Positions 9,006-18,528 of a stretch of DNA of 35,735 nucleotides are shown here, one piece after another. A model generated the notes under the pieces. It saw only the letters and a program-made list of their open reading frames with translations, made no database searches and was not told the DNA's origin. The DNA comes from an uncultured Geobacter sp. (lineage in GTDB: Bacteria > Desulfobacterota > Desulfuromonadia > Geobacterales > Geobacteraceae): assembly GCA_903915655.1 (NCBI GenBank), contig CAIWTU010000006.1, positions 1-35,735 of the forward strand. Reading direction: 5' to 3'. The position numbers and the translations under genes are program-made. Position 1 is the first letter of the stretch. Every line of letters starts with the position of its first letter.

Positions 9006-10208
9006 ATGAAATACATCGTGCTGCTTGGTGATGGCATGCCTGATGAGAGAATCATAGAACTGGGTAATAAAACCCCGTTACAGGTAGCGCTAACCCCGAA
9101 TATGGACCGAATGGCCCGGCATGGGCTGTTCGGTCTCGCGCAAACGGTGCCACAAGGTCTCCCTCCGGGGAGTGATGTGGCCAATCTATCGGTTTTCGGA
9201 TACGATCCGCATGCCTGTTATACCGGGCGATCACCACTGGAAGCTGCCAGTATGGGAGTTGAACTTGGCCCTGATGATGTCGCTTTCAGAGTCAACCTTG
9301 TTAATTTGAGCCAGGTCGGTGATAGTTTCTGTATGCGGGATTACTCATCAGGTCATATTACAACCGATGAGGGGATGGAGTTGATCTCTTCACTCCAGAA
9401 GCAGTTTGGTAGCGATGAGTTTCACTTTCATGCAGGAGTTAGCTATAGACATTTACTGGTATGGCGCAACGGCAGGGAAACCGTCAAAACCACCCCCCCC
9501 CACGATATTACCGGCAAGTACATAGACGGTTATCTGCCGCAGGGCGAAGGAGCGGACTGCCTCAATCAGCTGATGAACATTTCCCGTCAGTTTCTGGCCA
9601 ACCATCCAGTAAATCTGCTGAGGCTGGCACAGAACAAGGTGCCGACAAACTCCATCTGGTTGTGGGGGCAGGGGAAGGCCCCCCGGATGCAAACCTATAA
9701 GGATAAATTCGGGCTGACCGGTGCGGTGATTTCGGCCGTTGACCTTATCAGGGGGATCGGCGTATATGCCGGACTTGATATCATCAAAGTGCCAGGGGTG
9801 ACCGGTTATATCGACACCAACTACCAGGGTAAGGCAGAAGCTGCGCTTGCGGCGCTGGAAACCAGGGATTTTGTATATCTGCATGTTGAGGCCCCGGATG
9901 AAGCATCCCACTCCGGAAACCTCGAAGACAAAATAAGGGCTATAGAGGATTTTGACAAGAAAATTGTAGGTCCGATACTTGAGGGAATACGAAAATACGG
10001 AGCTTATCGCATCCTCTGCATTTCGGATCATCCGACACCTCTCCGGATCATGACCCACAGTTCCGATGCTGTACCTTTTGTCCTGTATGATGGCAAGGAA
10101 GATCAGGACTCCTTGCTGAAGGGGTTCGACGAAGAGTCAGCACGGATGACTGGTCTTTATATCGAGGAGGGGAACAGGCTTATGGAAATGATGTTGCAGC
10201 AGAGGTAA
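9006..10208 (+). CDS. apgM: cofactor-independent phosphoglycerate mutase, ApgM type
   Basis: 400 residues of the alkaline-phosphatase superfamily, archaeal-type (ApgM) branch. Metal and active-site residues are visible: D9 in LLGDGMPDE, the likely phosphorylated Ser S56 in PPGSDVANLS, D298 and H302 in EAPDEASHSG, D341-H342 in SDHPTP, and H351 in MTHSS. It interconverts 3- and 2-phosphoglycerate in glycolysis and gluconeogenesis without 2,3-bisphosphoglycerate. It is preceded by GGAAAGGA before the ATG and lies 114 nt after xerD in an AT-rich gap that may hold its own promoter. The family also contains proposed ThrB-type homoserine kinases in some bacteria, so mutase activity is probable but not proven. 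Confidence 0.88.
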   Translation: MKYIVLLGDGMPDERIIELGNKTPLQVALTPNMDRMARHGLFGLAQTVPQGLPPGSDVANLSVFGYDPHACYTGRSPLEAASMGVELGPDDVAFRVNLVNLSQVGDSFCMRDYSSGHITTDEGMELISSLQKQFGSDEFHFHAGVSYRHLLVWRNGRETVKTTPPHDITGKYIDGYLPQGEGADCLNQLMNISRQFLANHPVNLLRLAQNKVPTNSIWLWGQGKAPRMQTYKDKFGLTGAVISAVDLIRGIGVYAGLDIIKVPGVTGYIDTNYQGKAEAALAALETRDFVYLHVEAPDEASHSGNLEDKIRAIEDFDKKIVGPILEGIRKYGAYRILCISDHPTPLRIMTHSSDAVPFVLYDGKEDQDSLLKGFDEESARMTGLYIEEGNRLMEMMLQQR

Positions 10209-10370
10209 TTCCTGCGCTGACAAAACAGTTGAGCGTAAAATCATTAAGTGAAAAAATTAAAATGAATTATTCCTTTGAGAGGGCCTTTTCGGTATTCGCT
10301 GAAATTTTCCAGGGCTGAATCTACCCGGATAAGCGGAATCTTTGCGAAAGCATCGTTATTACAGTACAGT

Positions 10371-11090
10371 TCAGGCGTACTTTACAAGATCAACCATATC
10401 ACGTACTGCCCGGTCGAGCCCCACCATTACCGCCCTGGAAATTATTGAATGTCCAATGTTGAATTCTTCGATTCCCCCAAGGGCGGATATCTTTTTTATG
10501 TTGCTATAATTGAGGCCATGTCCTGCATTTACTCCCATTCCGAGTTTACTTGCCAGTTTGATCGCATTTTCTATCTTGATAAGTTCCTGGTCCTCGTTTT
10601 TAATGCCTTTGGCTTCTGCAAAGGATCCGGTATGGATTTCTACGTAATCGGCACCAATCTTGTTTGCCGCTTTAATCTGGTCGGTATCAGGGTCTATAAA
10701 GAGACTTACGATAATTCCTCCATCCTGAAGAGACTCTATCGCCTTTTCTATCAGGGAAAGGTTTATACGTACGTCCAGGCCACCCTCGGTGGTAAGTTCC
10801 TGCCGTTTTTCCGGTACGAGAGTACAGATGTCGGGTTTAATCGAAAGTGCTATTGCAATCATCTCTTCAGTTGCCGCCATCTCGAGGTTGAGCCTTGTTT
10901 TAACGGTTTGCCGCAATAATTTCAGATCTCGATCCTGGATATGTCTTCGATCCTCACGCAGGTGGACTATAATCCCATCTGCACCCGCCAGTTCTGCAAT
11001 GGCGGCTGCAGTTACCGGATCGGGTTCGACTCCGCCTCTCGCACGACGAATTGTGGCAACGTGATCAATATTGACACCCAATCTCGACAT
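10371..11090 (-). CDS. pdxJ: pyridoxine 5'-phosphate synthase
   Basis: 239 residues, the normal PdxJ length, a TIM barrel starting [28 protein letters not shown] (about 43-53) and [10 protein letters not shown] near residue 190-200 are the conserved phosphate- and substrate-binding loops. It condenses 1-deoxyxylulose 5-phosphate and 3-amino-2-oxopropyl phosphate to pyridoxine 5'-phosphate in the DXP-dependent PLP route. It is the last gene of the minus-strand operon: its ATG is 2 nt past the glmM stop, with a GGGGGG Shine-Dalgarno inside the glmM end. No acpS follows, unlike in some bacteria. No clear terminator is visible in the 162-nt convergent gap with apgM (10209-10370). Confidence 0.95.
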   Translation of the reverse strand: MSRLGVNIDHVATIRRARGGVEPDPVTAAAIAELAGADGIIVHLREDRRHIQDRDLKLLRQTVKTRLNLEMAATEEMIAIALSIKPDICTLVPEKRQELTTEGGLDVRINLSLIEKAIESLQDGGIIVSLFIDPDTDQIKAANKIGADYVEIHTGSFAEAKGIKNEDQELIKIENAIKLASKLGMGVNAGHGLNYSNIKKISALGGIEEFNIGHSIISRAVMVGLDRAVRDMVDLVKYA

Positions 11091-11092
11091 AA

Positions 11093-12448
11093 TTATATCC
11101 CCCCGATTTTGTTGCTTACCATGTCAGCAATTTCATTGGCCCACAGCGTTATCTGTGAGTGGTCAGACCCCTCCAGCATGATACGGAGAAGGGGCTCGGT
11201 CCCAGAATAGCGGACCAGTACCCTTCCTTCATCTCGCATAGTAAGCTCTATACTATCTATCAGTCTGCCGATTTCAGGAATGGTTTTGATATCCTTTTTC
11301 GACGGGACCCGGACATTTACCAGAACCTGTGGTAATGGAGCCATTATCTCTGCAAGTTCCGATAACGATTTTCCCCTTCCTCGCATGATGGCGAGTACCT
11401 GCAGGGCAGATTGGATGCCGTCTCCAGTGGTATTATAGTCAAGGAAAATAAGGTGGCCTGACTGCTCGCCACCGAGATTGTAACCACCCCGAAGCATCTC
11501 CTCTACGACATAACGATCGCCTACAGCCGTTCTAATGACTTTACCGCCAGACTTTTTCACAGCGATATCCAGCCCCATATTACTCATCACGGTCGCTACC
11601 AGGGTATTATGACGAAGTTTCCCCTGTTTGATCAGTTCTGCGGCGCAGATCGCCATGATATTGTCGCCGTCAATGCCATTGCCGTTTTCGTCGACAAAAA
11701 TAACACGGTCGGCATCACCATCCAGTGCAATACCGAGATCGGCGCCATGTAATTTGACAGCTTTGCTCACTCCCTCGGGATGTAAAGAGCCGCAACCATC
11801 GTTAATATTCGTGCCATTCGGTTTAATCCCGAGCGGAATCACCTCGGCTCCCAGTTCTTCAAAGACAGAGGGGGCAACTTTATATGCAGCGCCATTAGCG
11901 CAATCGAGCACGATTTTCATCCCGCTGAGGTCAAGTTCTTTGGGAAAGGTGTTTTTAAGAAAAACCACATAACGTCCGACTGCGTCATCAATCCTGTATG
12001 CTTTGCCGACTTCAGTGGCTGTGGGACGTAATGAATCGATATTGTTAGAAAAGATCATCTCTTCTATCCGGAGTTCCATTTCGTCGGGAAGTTTGATTCC
12101 GTCGCGTGAAAAAAATTTGATCCCGTTATCCTGAAATGGGTTGTGTGAGGCTGAGATTACAACGCCGGCGTCTGCACGCATGGATGAGGTTATGTTGGCG
12201 ATACCTGGTGTTGGGAGCGGACCCACGAGCAAGACATCCACACCCATAGAGCAGATACCGGCCGAGAGAGCATTTTCTATCATGTAGCCGGATAAACGCG
12301 TATCTTTTCCTATTACGATACGATGGCGTCTTTTGTCGTTTTTGAATAGATAGGCAGCAGCCCTGCCTATTTGCATGGCCATTTCGGTCGTCATAGGATA
12401 AACATTTGCTACCCCGCGAACTCCGTCTGTTCCGAACAATTTTTTCAT
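11093..12448 (-). CDS. glmM: phosphoglucosamine mutase
   Basis: 451 residues of the alpha-D-phosphohexomutase family. The phosphoserine is S101 in ISASHNP, the Mg-binding loop is DGDADR with D243, D245 and D247, and the C-terminal phosphate-binding loop is [11 protein letters not shown]. It converts glucosamine 6-phosphate to glucosamine 1-phosphate for UDP-GlcNAc, hence peptidoglycan and LPS. GGGAG lies before the ATG. It follows ybbR by 26 nt and cdaA before that; this cdaA-cdaR-glmM arrangement is known from Firmicutes, where GlmM binds and inhibits CdaA, so a similar control can be inferred here. Confidence 0.97.
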   Translation of the reverse strand: MKKLFGTDGVRGVANVYPMTTEMAMQIGRAAAYLFKNDKRRHRIVIGKDTRLSGYMIENALSAGICSMGVDVLLVGPLPTPGIANITSSMRADAGVVISASHNPFQDNGIKFFSRDGIKLPDEMELRIEEMIFSNNIDSLRPTATEVGKAYRIDDAVGRYVVFLKNTFPKELDLSGMKIVLDCANGAAYKVAPSVFEELGAEVIPLGIKPNGTNINDGCGSLHPEGVSKAVKLHGADLGIALDGDADRVIFVDENGNGIDGDNIMAICAAELIKQGKLRHNTLVATVMSNMGLDIAVKKSGGKVIRTAVGDRYVVEEMLRGGYNLGGEQSGHLIFLDYNTTGDGIQSALQVLAIMRGRGKSLSELAEIMAPLPQVLVNVRVPSKKDIKTIPEIGRLIDSIELTMRDEGRVLVRYSGTEPLLRIMLEGSDHSQITLWANEIADMVSNKIGGI

Positions 12449-12474
12449 CTAACTCCCCAATAAATGTCTTTGTA

Positions 12475-12870
12475 TCACGGTTGGTTTTCCAAATCTTTTA
12501 TCAACTGCACTTCTATCCTGGAAGGGGATATTCTAGTTAAGCTCAGGCCGGAAGGGATTTCCAGGTATTTTGCTATTTCGGTGAAAGAGACAGGGCCTTC
12601 CTCCAGTTTTTTCATATCGAGTGTTAATCTTTTATTCTGCCGCTCAAACTGGTGTAAAATCATTTGAGAGCCAACCAGTCGGATATTAACCTTTTCCGGG
12701 AAAGCACCCGCAATACGGAGGCCTGACGGAATATTATTAAACAGGAGAGGAACTGCAAACTCCTGTTCAGCAGGTGTTTTTACTGCAACAATAAACCAGA
12801 GGATAAGGGCAAAAGTCAAGGAAAGTATCTTCAGAGGAAGATTATTGGTTACAAAATCAAACCTTATCAT
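12475..12870 (-). CDS. cdaR: YbbR-domain membrane protein, CdaR-like regulator of diadenylate cyclase
   Basis: 131 residues from the ATG at 12870, whose ATGA overlaps the cdaA stop codon; an upstream in-frame GTG at 12879 is less likely. One N-terminal membrane anchor (about 10-30, LPLKILSLTFALILWFIVAV) is followed by a single YbbR-type beta domain outside the membrane (about 33-125). Family members next to cdaA modulate its cyclase activity. Bacillus CdaR carries several YbbR repeats, and here only one is present, so this is a short version. Translational coupling to cdaA supports a direct partnership. Confidence 0.82.
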   Translation of the reverse strand: MIRFDFVTNNLPLKILSLTFALILWFIVAVKTPAEQEFAVPLLFNNIPSGLRIAGAFPEKVNIRLVGSQMILHQFERQNKRLTLDMKKLEEGPVSFTEIAKYLEIPSGLSLTRISPSRIEVQLIKDLENQP

Positions 12871-13643
12871 CGCAACCACCTGTACTGCCTTGGTTCAAGT
12901 AATTTTTTCAACAATTTACGCAGTCCGTTCTGATCGAGATCCTGCGTTATCCTTCCCTCAACCGCGATGGATATCTTTCCGGTTTCCTCTGATACGACAA
13001 CAACAACTGCATCAGTGCGCTCCGTCATGCCAATGGCTGCTCTATGGCGGGTGCCGAATGTCTTGCTTATCCCTGGCGTTCTGGAGAGGGGAAGAAAACA
13101 TCCGGCCCTGGTCAGTTTCCCCTTTTGTATTATTATTGCTCCGTCATGGATTGGTGAATAGGGGAGGAAAATTGAGGTTATAAGTTCGCAGATTACTTTT
13201 GCGTCAATTTCCGTTCCAACCTCAAGAAAACTATTAACCTCTTCTTCCCTTTCTATAACAATCAATGCGCCGATATTTTTCTGCTTCAGAGCGATGGCAG
13301 CGGTAACTATTTCTTCGATCAATTGGGGGACATATGGAGGTTGTTCCCTTACATGGCGCTGTCTGCTGAAGGTAAAGAGGAGCCGACGTATTTCATGTTG
13401 GTAAAGCACTACGATAACAAGAAGGAGCGATCCGAGAAAGTTTTCCATAATCTGGTTTAAGGTTGTCAGACCGGAAACTTGCGTGATTATCTGAACGACA
13501 AGCAGCAGACAGAGCGCTGCAAGTAGCCGGACCATACGGTTACCCTTTAAAAGGAGGATTATCTGGTAGGTAAGGATAGCTACAAGGAGAACATCCAGAA
13601 AATCCAGCCAACCAAAATTTTTCAGAGTATCAACTATAACCAT
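12867..13643 (-). CDS. cdaA: diadenylate cyclase CdaA
   Basis: 258 residues. Three N-terminal membrane helices (about 14-32, 37-56, 66-82) precede a DAC domain. Catalytic motifs are intact: DGA at 167-169 and RHR at 199-201 in GTRHRAAIG. It makes cyclic di-AMP from two ATP at the membrane. Operon position between folP and ybbR, and then glmM, matches the well-known cdaA-cdaR-glmM module, so c-di-AMP is probably linked here to wall-precursor supply and osmotic or potassium balance. Effectors of c-di-AMP and a phosphodiesterase are not in the window. The C-terminal tail is basic (RQYRWLR). Confidence 0.94.
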   Translation of the reverse strand: MVIVDTLKNFGWLDFLDVLLVAILTYQIILLLKGNRMVRLLAALCLLLVVQIITQVSGLTTLNQIMENFLGSLLLVIVVLYQHEIRRLLFTFSRQRHVREQPPYVPQLIEEIVTAAIALKQKNIGALIVIEREEEVNSFLEVGTEIDAKVICELITSIFLPYSPIHDGAIIIQKGKLTRAGCFLPLSRTPGISKTFGTRHRAAIGMTERTDAVVVVVSEETGKISIAVEGRITQDLDQNGLRKLLKKLLEPRQYRWLR

Positions 13644-13698
13644 TTACAAAATACCTGGATTCATTGCCTGTTTCTGCAGGCTACTAAATGTTCATGGT

Positions 13699-14940
13699 TT
13701 ACCCGTCTATATGGATGGTACCTGTTATCCGTGGGCCCTGGAGAACGGCGATTGTCATGTCGGCGACATCCCGCATCTCCTTGACGTCATGGACCCTGAT
13801 CAGGGATGCACCGTTAGCAATTGCAAGAGCGTTTGTCGCAGCGGTGCCGGAGATCCTCTCTCCAACATCACGGTGTAAAATCTTTCCTATGAAAGACTTG
13901 CGTGAGGTGCCGACCAAAATTGGTCTTCCAAGTACGGTAAATTCTTGCAGTCTGCGCAATATCTCAAGATTCCCGCCGGTGCTTTTTCCAAAACCTATGC
14001 CGGGGTCGATTACTATGTTTTGTGCGTCAATACCGGAGCCCTGAGCCAAAGAAATTGCCTGACGCAGAAAAATAATGATTTCTGAAACAAGGGAAGGATA
14101 GTCAGTATTGTCTTGCATGTCGGCGGGAGTGCCCCTGGTATGTGCCAGAATAACACCTGCCTTTGCAGATGCAACGACTTCGGCCATTCTGTCGTCAAAG
14201 CTGAAGCCGCTTATGTCGTTAACAATTTCTGCTCCGCAATAGATTGCTTCGCGTGCCACCGAAGATTTGTATGTATCTATAGAAACCGGGATAGTCAGTT
14301 GCCCTTCCAGTTTTTTGAGAACAGGGAGCACCCTTTTTAATTCTTCCCTTTCGGATAGCGGCGTAGCATAAGGGCGTGTGCTCTCGCCACCGATGTCGAT
14401 GCTATCGGCTCCTTCTGCTTCCATCTCCAGTGCGCGTTCCACTGCCCTGCCAGTATCATAAAAGAGAGCGCCATCTGAAAAAGAATCAGGGGTTATATTG
14501 AGAATCCCCATAACATGCGGGCGATGAGCAAGTTCAAGGATTTTGGTGCCGATATTCCATCTGGCTGAGAGTCGGCTTGATAAATCAGGAAGTTCCTCGA
14601 TTGTTAAGGGCAATTTCTGCAGAGGCGAGGGATGTTGCGCCAGCCTTTGACAGAGACTTCTGAGCTGTTGGTCTGTTCCGGACAGGAAGACCCTTTCAGA
14701 GGCGCCTGAGGAATCGACCGGTTTAACGGCCAGCAGAACTTCTCCGCCCAGGCTCTGCATTTCCTCTCTAAGGATATCTGCTTCCGAAGGAGAAATGCCT
14801 TCGATCAGAAGGGATTGATGCTTCATCCTGGATGTTGTCCGGTTTATCAGCTGTATTGAAGTAAGATCAAAGTGCAATGCAGTCAAGCGCCTGACAGTAT
14901 CCTCAGCCGATTTCACCGTCAAAACCGTAACAGAATACAT
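13699..14940 (-). CDS. folP: dihydropteroate synthase with N-terminal extension
   Basis: 413 residues, well above the ~270-280 of common FolP. The DHPS barrel begins near residue 131: HVMGILNITPDSFSDG (142-157), SIDIGGESTRP, SIDTYK, EIVNDISG, VIDPGIGFGK and GTSRKSFIG are all present. It joins p-aminobenzoate to 6-hydroxymethyl-7,8-dihydropterin diphosphate in folate synthesis. The first ~125 residues are a separate soluble domain that I do not recognise; it lacks any hydroxymethylpterin pyrophosphokinase motif that I can see. The start ATG overlaps the ftsH stop by 1 nt (TAATG), indicating translational coupling. Confidence 0.93.
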   Translation of the reverse strand: MYSVTVLTVKSAEDTVRRLTALHFDLTSIQLINRTTSRMKHQSLLIEGISPSEADILREEMQSLGGEVLLAVKPVDSSGASERVFLSGTDQQLRSLCQRLAQHPSPLQKLPLTIEELPDLSSRLSARWNIGTKILELAHRPHVMGILNITPDSFSDGALFYDTGRAVERALEMEAEGADSIDIGGESTRPYATPLSEREELKRVLPVLKKLEGQLTIPVSIDTYKSSVAREAIYCGAEIVNDISGFSFDDRMAEVVASAKAGVILAHTRGTPADMQDNTDYPSLVSEIIIFLRQAISLAQGSGIDAQNIVIDPGIGFGKSTGGNLEILRRLQEFTVLGRPILVGTSRKSFIGKILHRDVGERISGTAATNALAIANGASLIRVHDVKEMRDVADMTIAVLQGPRITGTIHIDG

Positions 14941-16751
14941 TACTGCTGTATAGCAGCAGCAGATGCAAAGTCAGACATGATTCCATCAACTTCGACACCT
15001 GAAAGATTTTCTTTTTCTATAAGTACCTCGGATAATCTTATAAGGAGCTTTATGTTTTCACGGAGAAGGTTACAGGCACGGGTATAATTACTTTCTACAA
15101 TCCGCCTGATTTCGTTGTCTATTTCAACTGCAGTTGCCTCGCTATAGTTTTTGGAGAGGGCCATTTCCCTGCCAAGGAAAATCTGTTCGTCTTTTTTACC
15201 GAAGGAGAGAGGTCCCATCTTGTCGCTCATCCCCCATTCACAGACCATTTTTCTGGCGATATCGGTGGCATGCTCGATATCATTTCCTGCGCCAGTGGTC
15301 ATGGTTTTGAATATCAGTTCTTCTGCGGCTCTGCCACCCATAAGTACGGCAATTCTATTGAAGAGGGTTTCCTTGGAATAGCTGTGTTTGTCCTCAGTCG
15401 GCAACTGCATTGTAATACCGAGCGCCCTACCGCGGGGAATAATAGATACCTTGTGGATAGGGTCGGTGCCGGGGATAAGTCTCGCTACCAGAGTATGTCC
15501 AGCTTCGTGATAAGCGGTATTTTTCTTTTCTTCCTCTGAAATCACCATACTGCGTCTTTCTACGCCCATCAGGACCTTGTCTTTTGCATCATCGAAATCC
15601 TGCATCTCAACTACACTTTTATCCTTGCGAGCTGCCAGGAGCGCGGCTTCGTTGACAACATTAGCAAGATCAGCGCCAGAAAACCCCGGGGTCCCCCTTG
15701 CTATGACGGTCAGATCGACTCCCGCTGCGAGGGGTGTCTGCTTGGAGTGGACTTTAAGTATTGCTTCACGCCCTTTGACATCCGGCCTCGGAACTACGAC
15801 CTGCCTGTCGAAACGACCGGGACGTAACAGAGCAGGGTCCAGAACATCCGGTCTGTTTGTAGCTGAAATGAGGATAACCCCCTCGTTGGATTCAAATCCG
15901 TCCATTTCGACAAGTAGTTGGTTCAGTGTCTGTTCACGTTCGTCATGACCTCCTCCGAGTCCAGCGCCACGATGACGTCCTACGGCATCAATTTCGTCAA
16001 TAAAAATAATGCAGGGAGCATTTTTCTTCCCCTGAACGAAAAGATCCCGAACCCGGCTTGCGCCAACCCCCACAAACATTTCAACAAAATCTGAACCGGA
16101 GATAGAAAAAAACGGAACACCTGCTTCACCAGCAATAGCACGGGCAAGAAGTGTTTTGCCGGTTCCTGGAGGGCCTACGAGCAGAACTCCTTTTGGGAGA
16201 CGTCCGCCGAGCTTGGTGAATTTTTTTGGTTCCTTCAGGAAAGCTATTATTTCAGACAGTTCCTCCTTGGCCTCGTCAACCCCGGCAACATCTTCAAAGG
16301 TGATTTTCCCCTGGGCTTCCGTAAGGAGTTTGGCGCGGCTTTTGCCGAAAGACATTGCCTTGCCTCCACCGGACTGCATTTGCCGCATGAAGAATATCCA
16401 TACACCAACAAGCAGAACCAGGGGAAACCAGGAGATCAGCATGGATAACCAGGAAAACTTTTCTTCTTCGGGGCTGGCCGTTACAACTATCTTTTTCTCC
16501 AACAGCTTCTGCGTCAGCTGGGGATCTTCAGGTTTGAAAGTCTTAAATACTTTGCCATCAACATATTTTCCGGATAAGTCACTACCCTGAATGGTGACTG
16601 AAGCAACCTTTCCTGCATCCACTGCGGCAACGAAATCGCTGTAGTTTATTTTTTCATGGGCTGGACCTGGTTTGTTGAAAAGGTTGTATACGAGGATCAT
16701 CATCAGGCTGATCACCAGCCAGAGTGCCAGGTTCTTGTAAAATTGGTTCAA
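14940..16751 (-). CDS. ftsH: ATP-dependent zinc metalloprotease FtsH
   Basis: 603 residues. Two membrane helices (about 8-24 and 106-122) flank a periplasmic domain. The AAA module has Walker A GPPGTGKT (193-200), Walker B IIFIDE (248-253) and the FVG pore loop (226-228); the M41 zinc site is HEAGH (415-419). It degrades membrane and regulatory proteins (for example LpxC or RpoH in other bacteria). The start is TTG at 16749-16751, with GGGGGG 5 nt upstream and the typical N-terminus [12 protein letters not shown]; no in-frame ATG exists nearby. It follows tilS after a 122-nt gap and leads into folP. Confidence 0.96.
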   Translation of the reverse strand: MNQFYKNLALWLVISLMMILVYNLFNKPGPAHEKINYSDFVAAVDAGKVASVTIQGSDLSGKYVDGKVFKTFKPEDPQLTQKLLEKKIVVTASPEEEKFSWLSMLISWFPLVLLVGVWIFFMRQMQSGGGKAMSFGKSRAKLLTEAQGKITFEDVAGVDEAKEELSEIIAFLKEPKKFTKLGGRLPKGVLLVGPPGTGKTLLARAIAGEAGVPFFSISGSDFVEMFVGVGASRVRDLFVQGKKNAPCIIFIDEIDAVGRHRGAGLGGGHDEREQTLNQLLVEMDGFESNEGVILISATNRPDVLDPALLRPGRFDRQVVVPRPDVKGREAILKVHSKQTPLAAGVDLTVIARGTPGFSGADLANVVNEAALLAARKDKSVVEMQDFDDAKDKVLMGVERRSMVISEEEKKNTAYHEAGHTLVARLIPGTDPIHKVSIIPRGRALGITMQLPTEDKHSYSKETLFNRIAVLMGGRAAEELIFKTMTTGAGNDIEHATDIARKMVCEWGMSDKMGPLSFGKKDEQIFLGREMALSKNYSEATAVEIDNEIRRIVESNYTRACNLLRENIKLLIRLSEVLIEKENLSGVEVDGIMSDFASAAAIQQ

Positions 16752-16873
16752 GTTTGCCCCCCATGTTCTGAACGGTCCGTGCGGAACGGCGTTTTTTCTT
16801 CAAGAATTTTCACTTGTCAAATTGAATTATCAAGCGGAAAAAGTAACATAATGAAGCCTCTATTACAAGCAAT

Positions 16874-18256
16874 TTAAGGTTCCAGATCAAGAATATCAAC
16901 CCTTGCCACGCTCCTTGCACTGGCGCTGATTGCAGCCCCGGCGGCAACTCTGACCCCGCAGATCCAGATCAGTTTCTCGTTACTGAATATTAATGGTATC
17001 CGGCGCCGAGTCTTCAAGGGGATTTTTAAATCGATAAACAGATCCTTGACCTTTTTATTTCCAGTCATTCCGGACGGGATTATGCGGTCTCCGGCCCTGA
17101 AAGTTCTGACTAGCCAGGGGAAAGGAAGAGCAGATAAATCAAAATAAGCTGATGTAACAGGAAGATGATTCCAGTTCTCCGGTGGGGCAGTAATTACTAT
17201 TGCCAAGGCCTTCCCCATGGGAAGGGTAAAGATACCCGGTCCTGTTATTTCCAATTCGAATCCGGTCCCCTGCTGTTCATTGTCTCGGGGCCCAAAAGAG
17301 AGTTGTTGGTAGCTTTTGTTTCCCCTGATTCCTCCAGGAAGGTCAACCCCGGAGTTTGCCTTGTCCGAGAAGAGAAGGGTATCGATATCCTTGAGATGCC
17401 TGAAGTTGATCTCCGCAAGATTCCCCCTGGCAGCAAGGATAGATCTTCGGTAGAGACGGAGTCTGAGACCGCGGGGTTCATTCCGTAAAGGTGGTATCTC
17501 GATAACAACCTCGCTGGCTGAGACTCTTGCCAGACGAAAGAACGCTTCCTCGGTAATATCTTCCAGCAGGCTTTCGTCGGCGGCGAGTATTTCCGCAGTA
17601 TTTGCCAACCTGTCATTGATCAGGGGATTAAATGTCTGCAGGTAAGGAAGTAACTCATGACGGATACGATTGCGGAGAAAATTGATGTCGCTATTTGTCT
17701 GATCCGTCCTGAAGTCGATTTTTTTGAGCTGGAGGTGTTTTTCGATTTCATTTCGCTTGCAGCCTAGCAGGGGTCTGACATATCGGCCTGCCGACTTAAG
17801 GGGGATACCGGAGAGTCCTGTTGTACCCGAACCGCGCAAGAGTCGCATCAAGACTGTCTCTGCCTGATCGTCGGCATGATGAGCCAGGGCAATGGCCGTC
17901 GCGCCGTATCTGGCGGCAACATCGTCGAACCAGGCGTAGCGTGCCACTCTTCCACCCATCTCCAGGGAAAGCCTTTCCCTCCGGCTCAACTCCCGTACAT
18001 CTACCGATCGCAATTCAAAATGAAGTTGATAACTTCGGGCAAGTTCCCCGACGAAACCGGCGTCCGCTGCTGCTTCCTCTCCACGCAACATGTGATTGAG
18101 GTGGGCAACCACCAGGTTAAGCTTCAATTCTCTCAGGTTGACGAGGATGTCCAGGAGGGCAACGGAGTCTGCCCCTCCGGAGACGGCGACGATGACGGTT
18201 TCGCCAGGAATGAAAAGATTGTTGTCTGTAATAAATTTTGCAGTTCTCTTCAGCAT
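16874..18256 (-). CDS. tilS: tRNA(Ile)-lysidine synthase
   Basis: 460 residues. The PP-loop SGGADS is at 26-31, with HLNHMLRGEEA and ALAHHADDQAETVLMRLLRGSG, the N-terminal adenylation domain of TilS, followed by the middle and C-terminal TilS domains ending in IWICGVRV. It makes lysidine at the C34 wobble position of tRNA-Ile(CAU), so that the tRNA reads AUA and is charged with Ile. This is usually essential. First gene of the minus-strand operon and commonly next to ftsH. GGTGA lies 5 nt before the ATG. Confidence 0.95.
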   Translation of the reverse strand: MLKRTAKFITDNNLFIPGETVIVAVSGGADSVALLDILVNLRELKLNLVVAHLNHMLRGEEAAADAGFVGELARSYQLHFELRSVDVRELSRRERLSLEMGGRVARYAWFDDVAARYGATAIALAHHADDQAETVLMRLLRGSGTTGLSGIPLKSAGRYVRPLLGCKRNEIEKHLQLKKIDFRTDQTNSDINFLRNRIRHELLPYLQTFNPLINDRLANTAEILAADESLLEDITEEAFFRLARVSASEVVIEIPPLRNEPRGLRLRLYRRSILAARGNLAEINFRHLKDIDTLLFSDKANSGVDLPGGIRGNKSYQQLSFGPRDNEQQGTGFELEITGPGIFTLPMGKALAIVITAPPENWNHLPVTSAYFDLSALPFPWLVRTFRAGDRIIPSGMTGNKKVKDLFIDLKIPLKTRRRIPLIFSNEKLIWICGVRVAAGAAISASARSVARVDILDLEP

Positions 18257-18335
18257 GAAATCACCGGTATTCTCAAGTTATGCCCGATTGGCTTCAACTT
18301 GGTAGATTGTAGTCCGACGCTCTCTAAGGCGTAAC

Positions 18336-18373
18336 AAAAAACTCCCTCTTTCTGGTTTAGAGAGGGAGTTTTC
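18336..18373 (-). terminator. intrinsic terminator, possibly bidirectional
   Basis: ACTCCCTCT (18341-18349) and AGAGGGAGT (18361-18369) form a 9-bp stem with an 11-nt loop, flanked by A-tract and T-tract. Read on the minus strand the stem is followed by TTTTT (18340-18336); on the plus strand by TTT. It lies between the sulfur flavoprotein gene and tilS and would isolate the tilS operon. The 155 nt between it and the gene end at 18529 holds another imperfect hairpin (GGGTGG 18463-18468 with CCACCC 18497-18502) but no gene. Confidence 0.75.
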
Positions 18374-18528
18374 GTCATTTTGGGGTGAAGGTTTCACTAC
18401 TCACATATGGCGGTTAAGTATAATCAGTTTTGTCAGCATCTGCAATCAATGAATAGCTGCAAGGGTGGGAGACCAGAGATACGCATAGGGAGCCTTCCAC
18501 CCTGTACGGGTAATTTGATGACCTTGCT

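Noticed and set aside
10209-10370. acpS or another small gene after pdxJ
   Set aside because: Only short frames interrupted by stops are present; no AcpS motif and no ribosome binding site.
16752-16873. Heat-shock (sigma32) promoter before ftsH
   Set aside because: A CTTGAA box is present but no CCCCATNT-like -10 lies at the right distance, and the TTGACA nearby has no matching -10.
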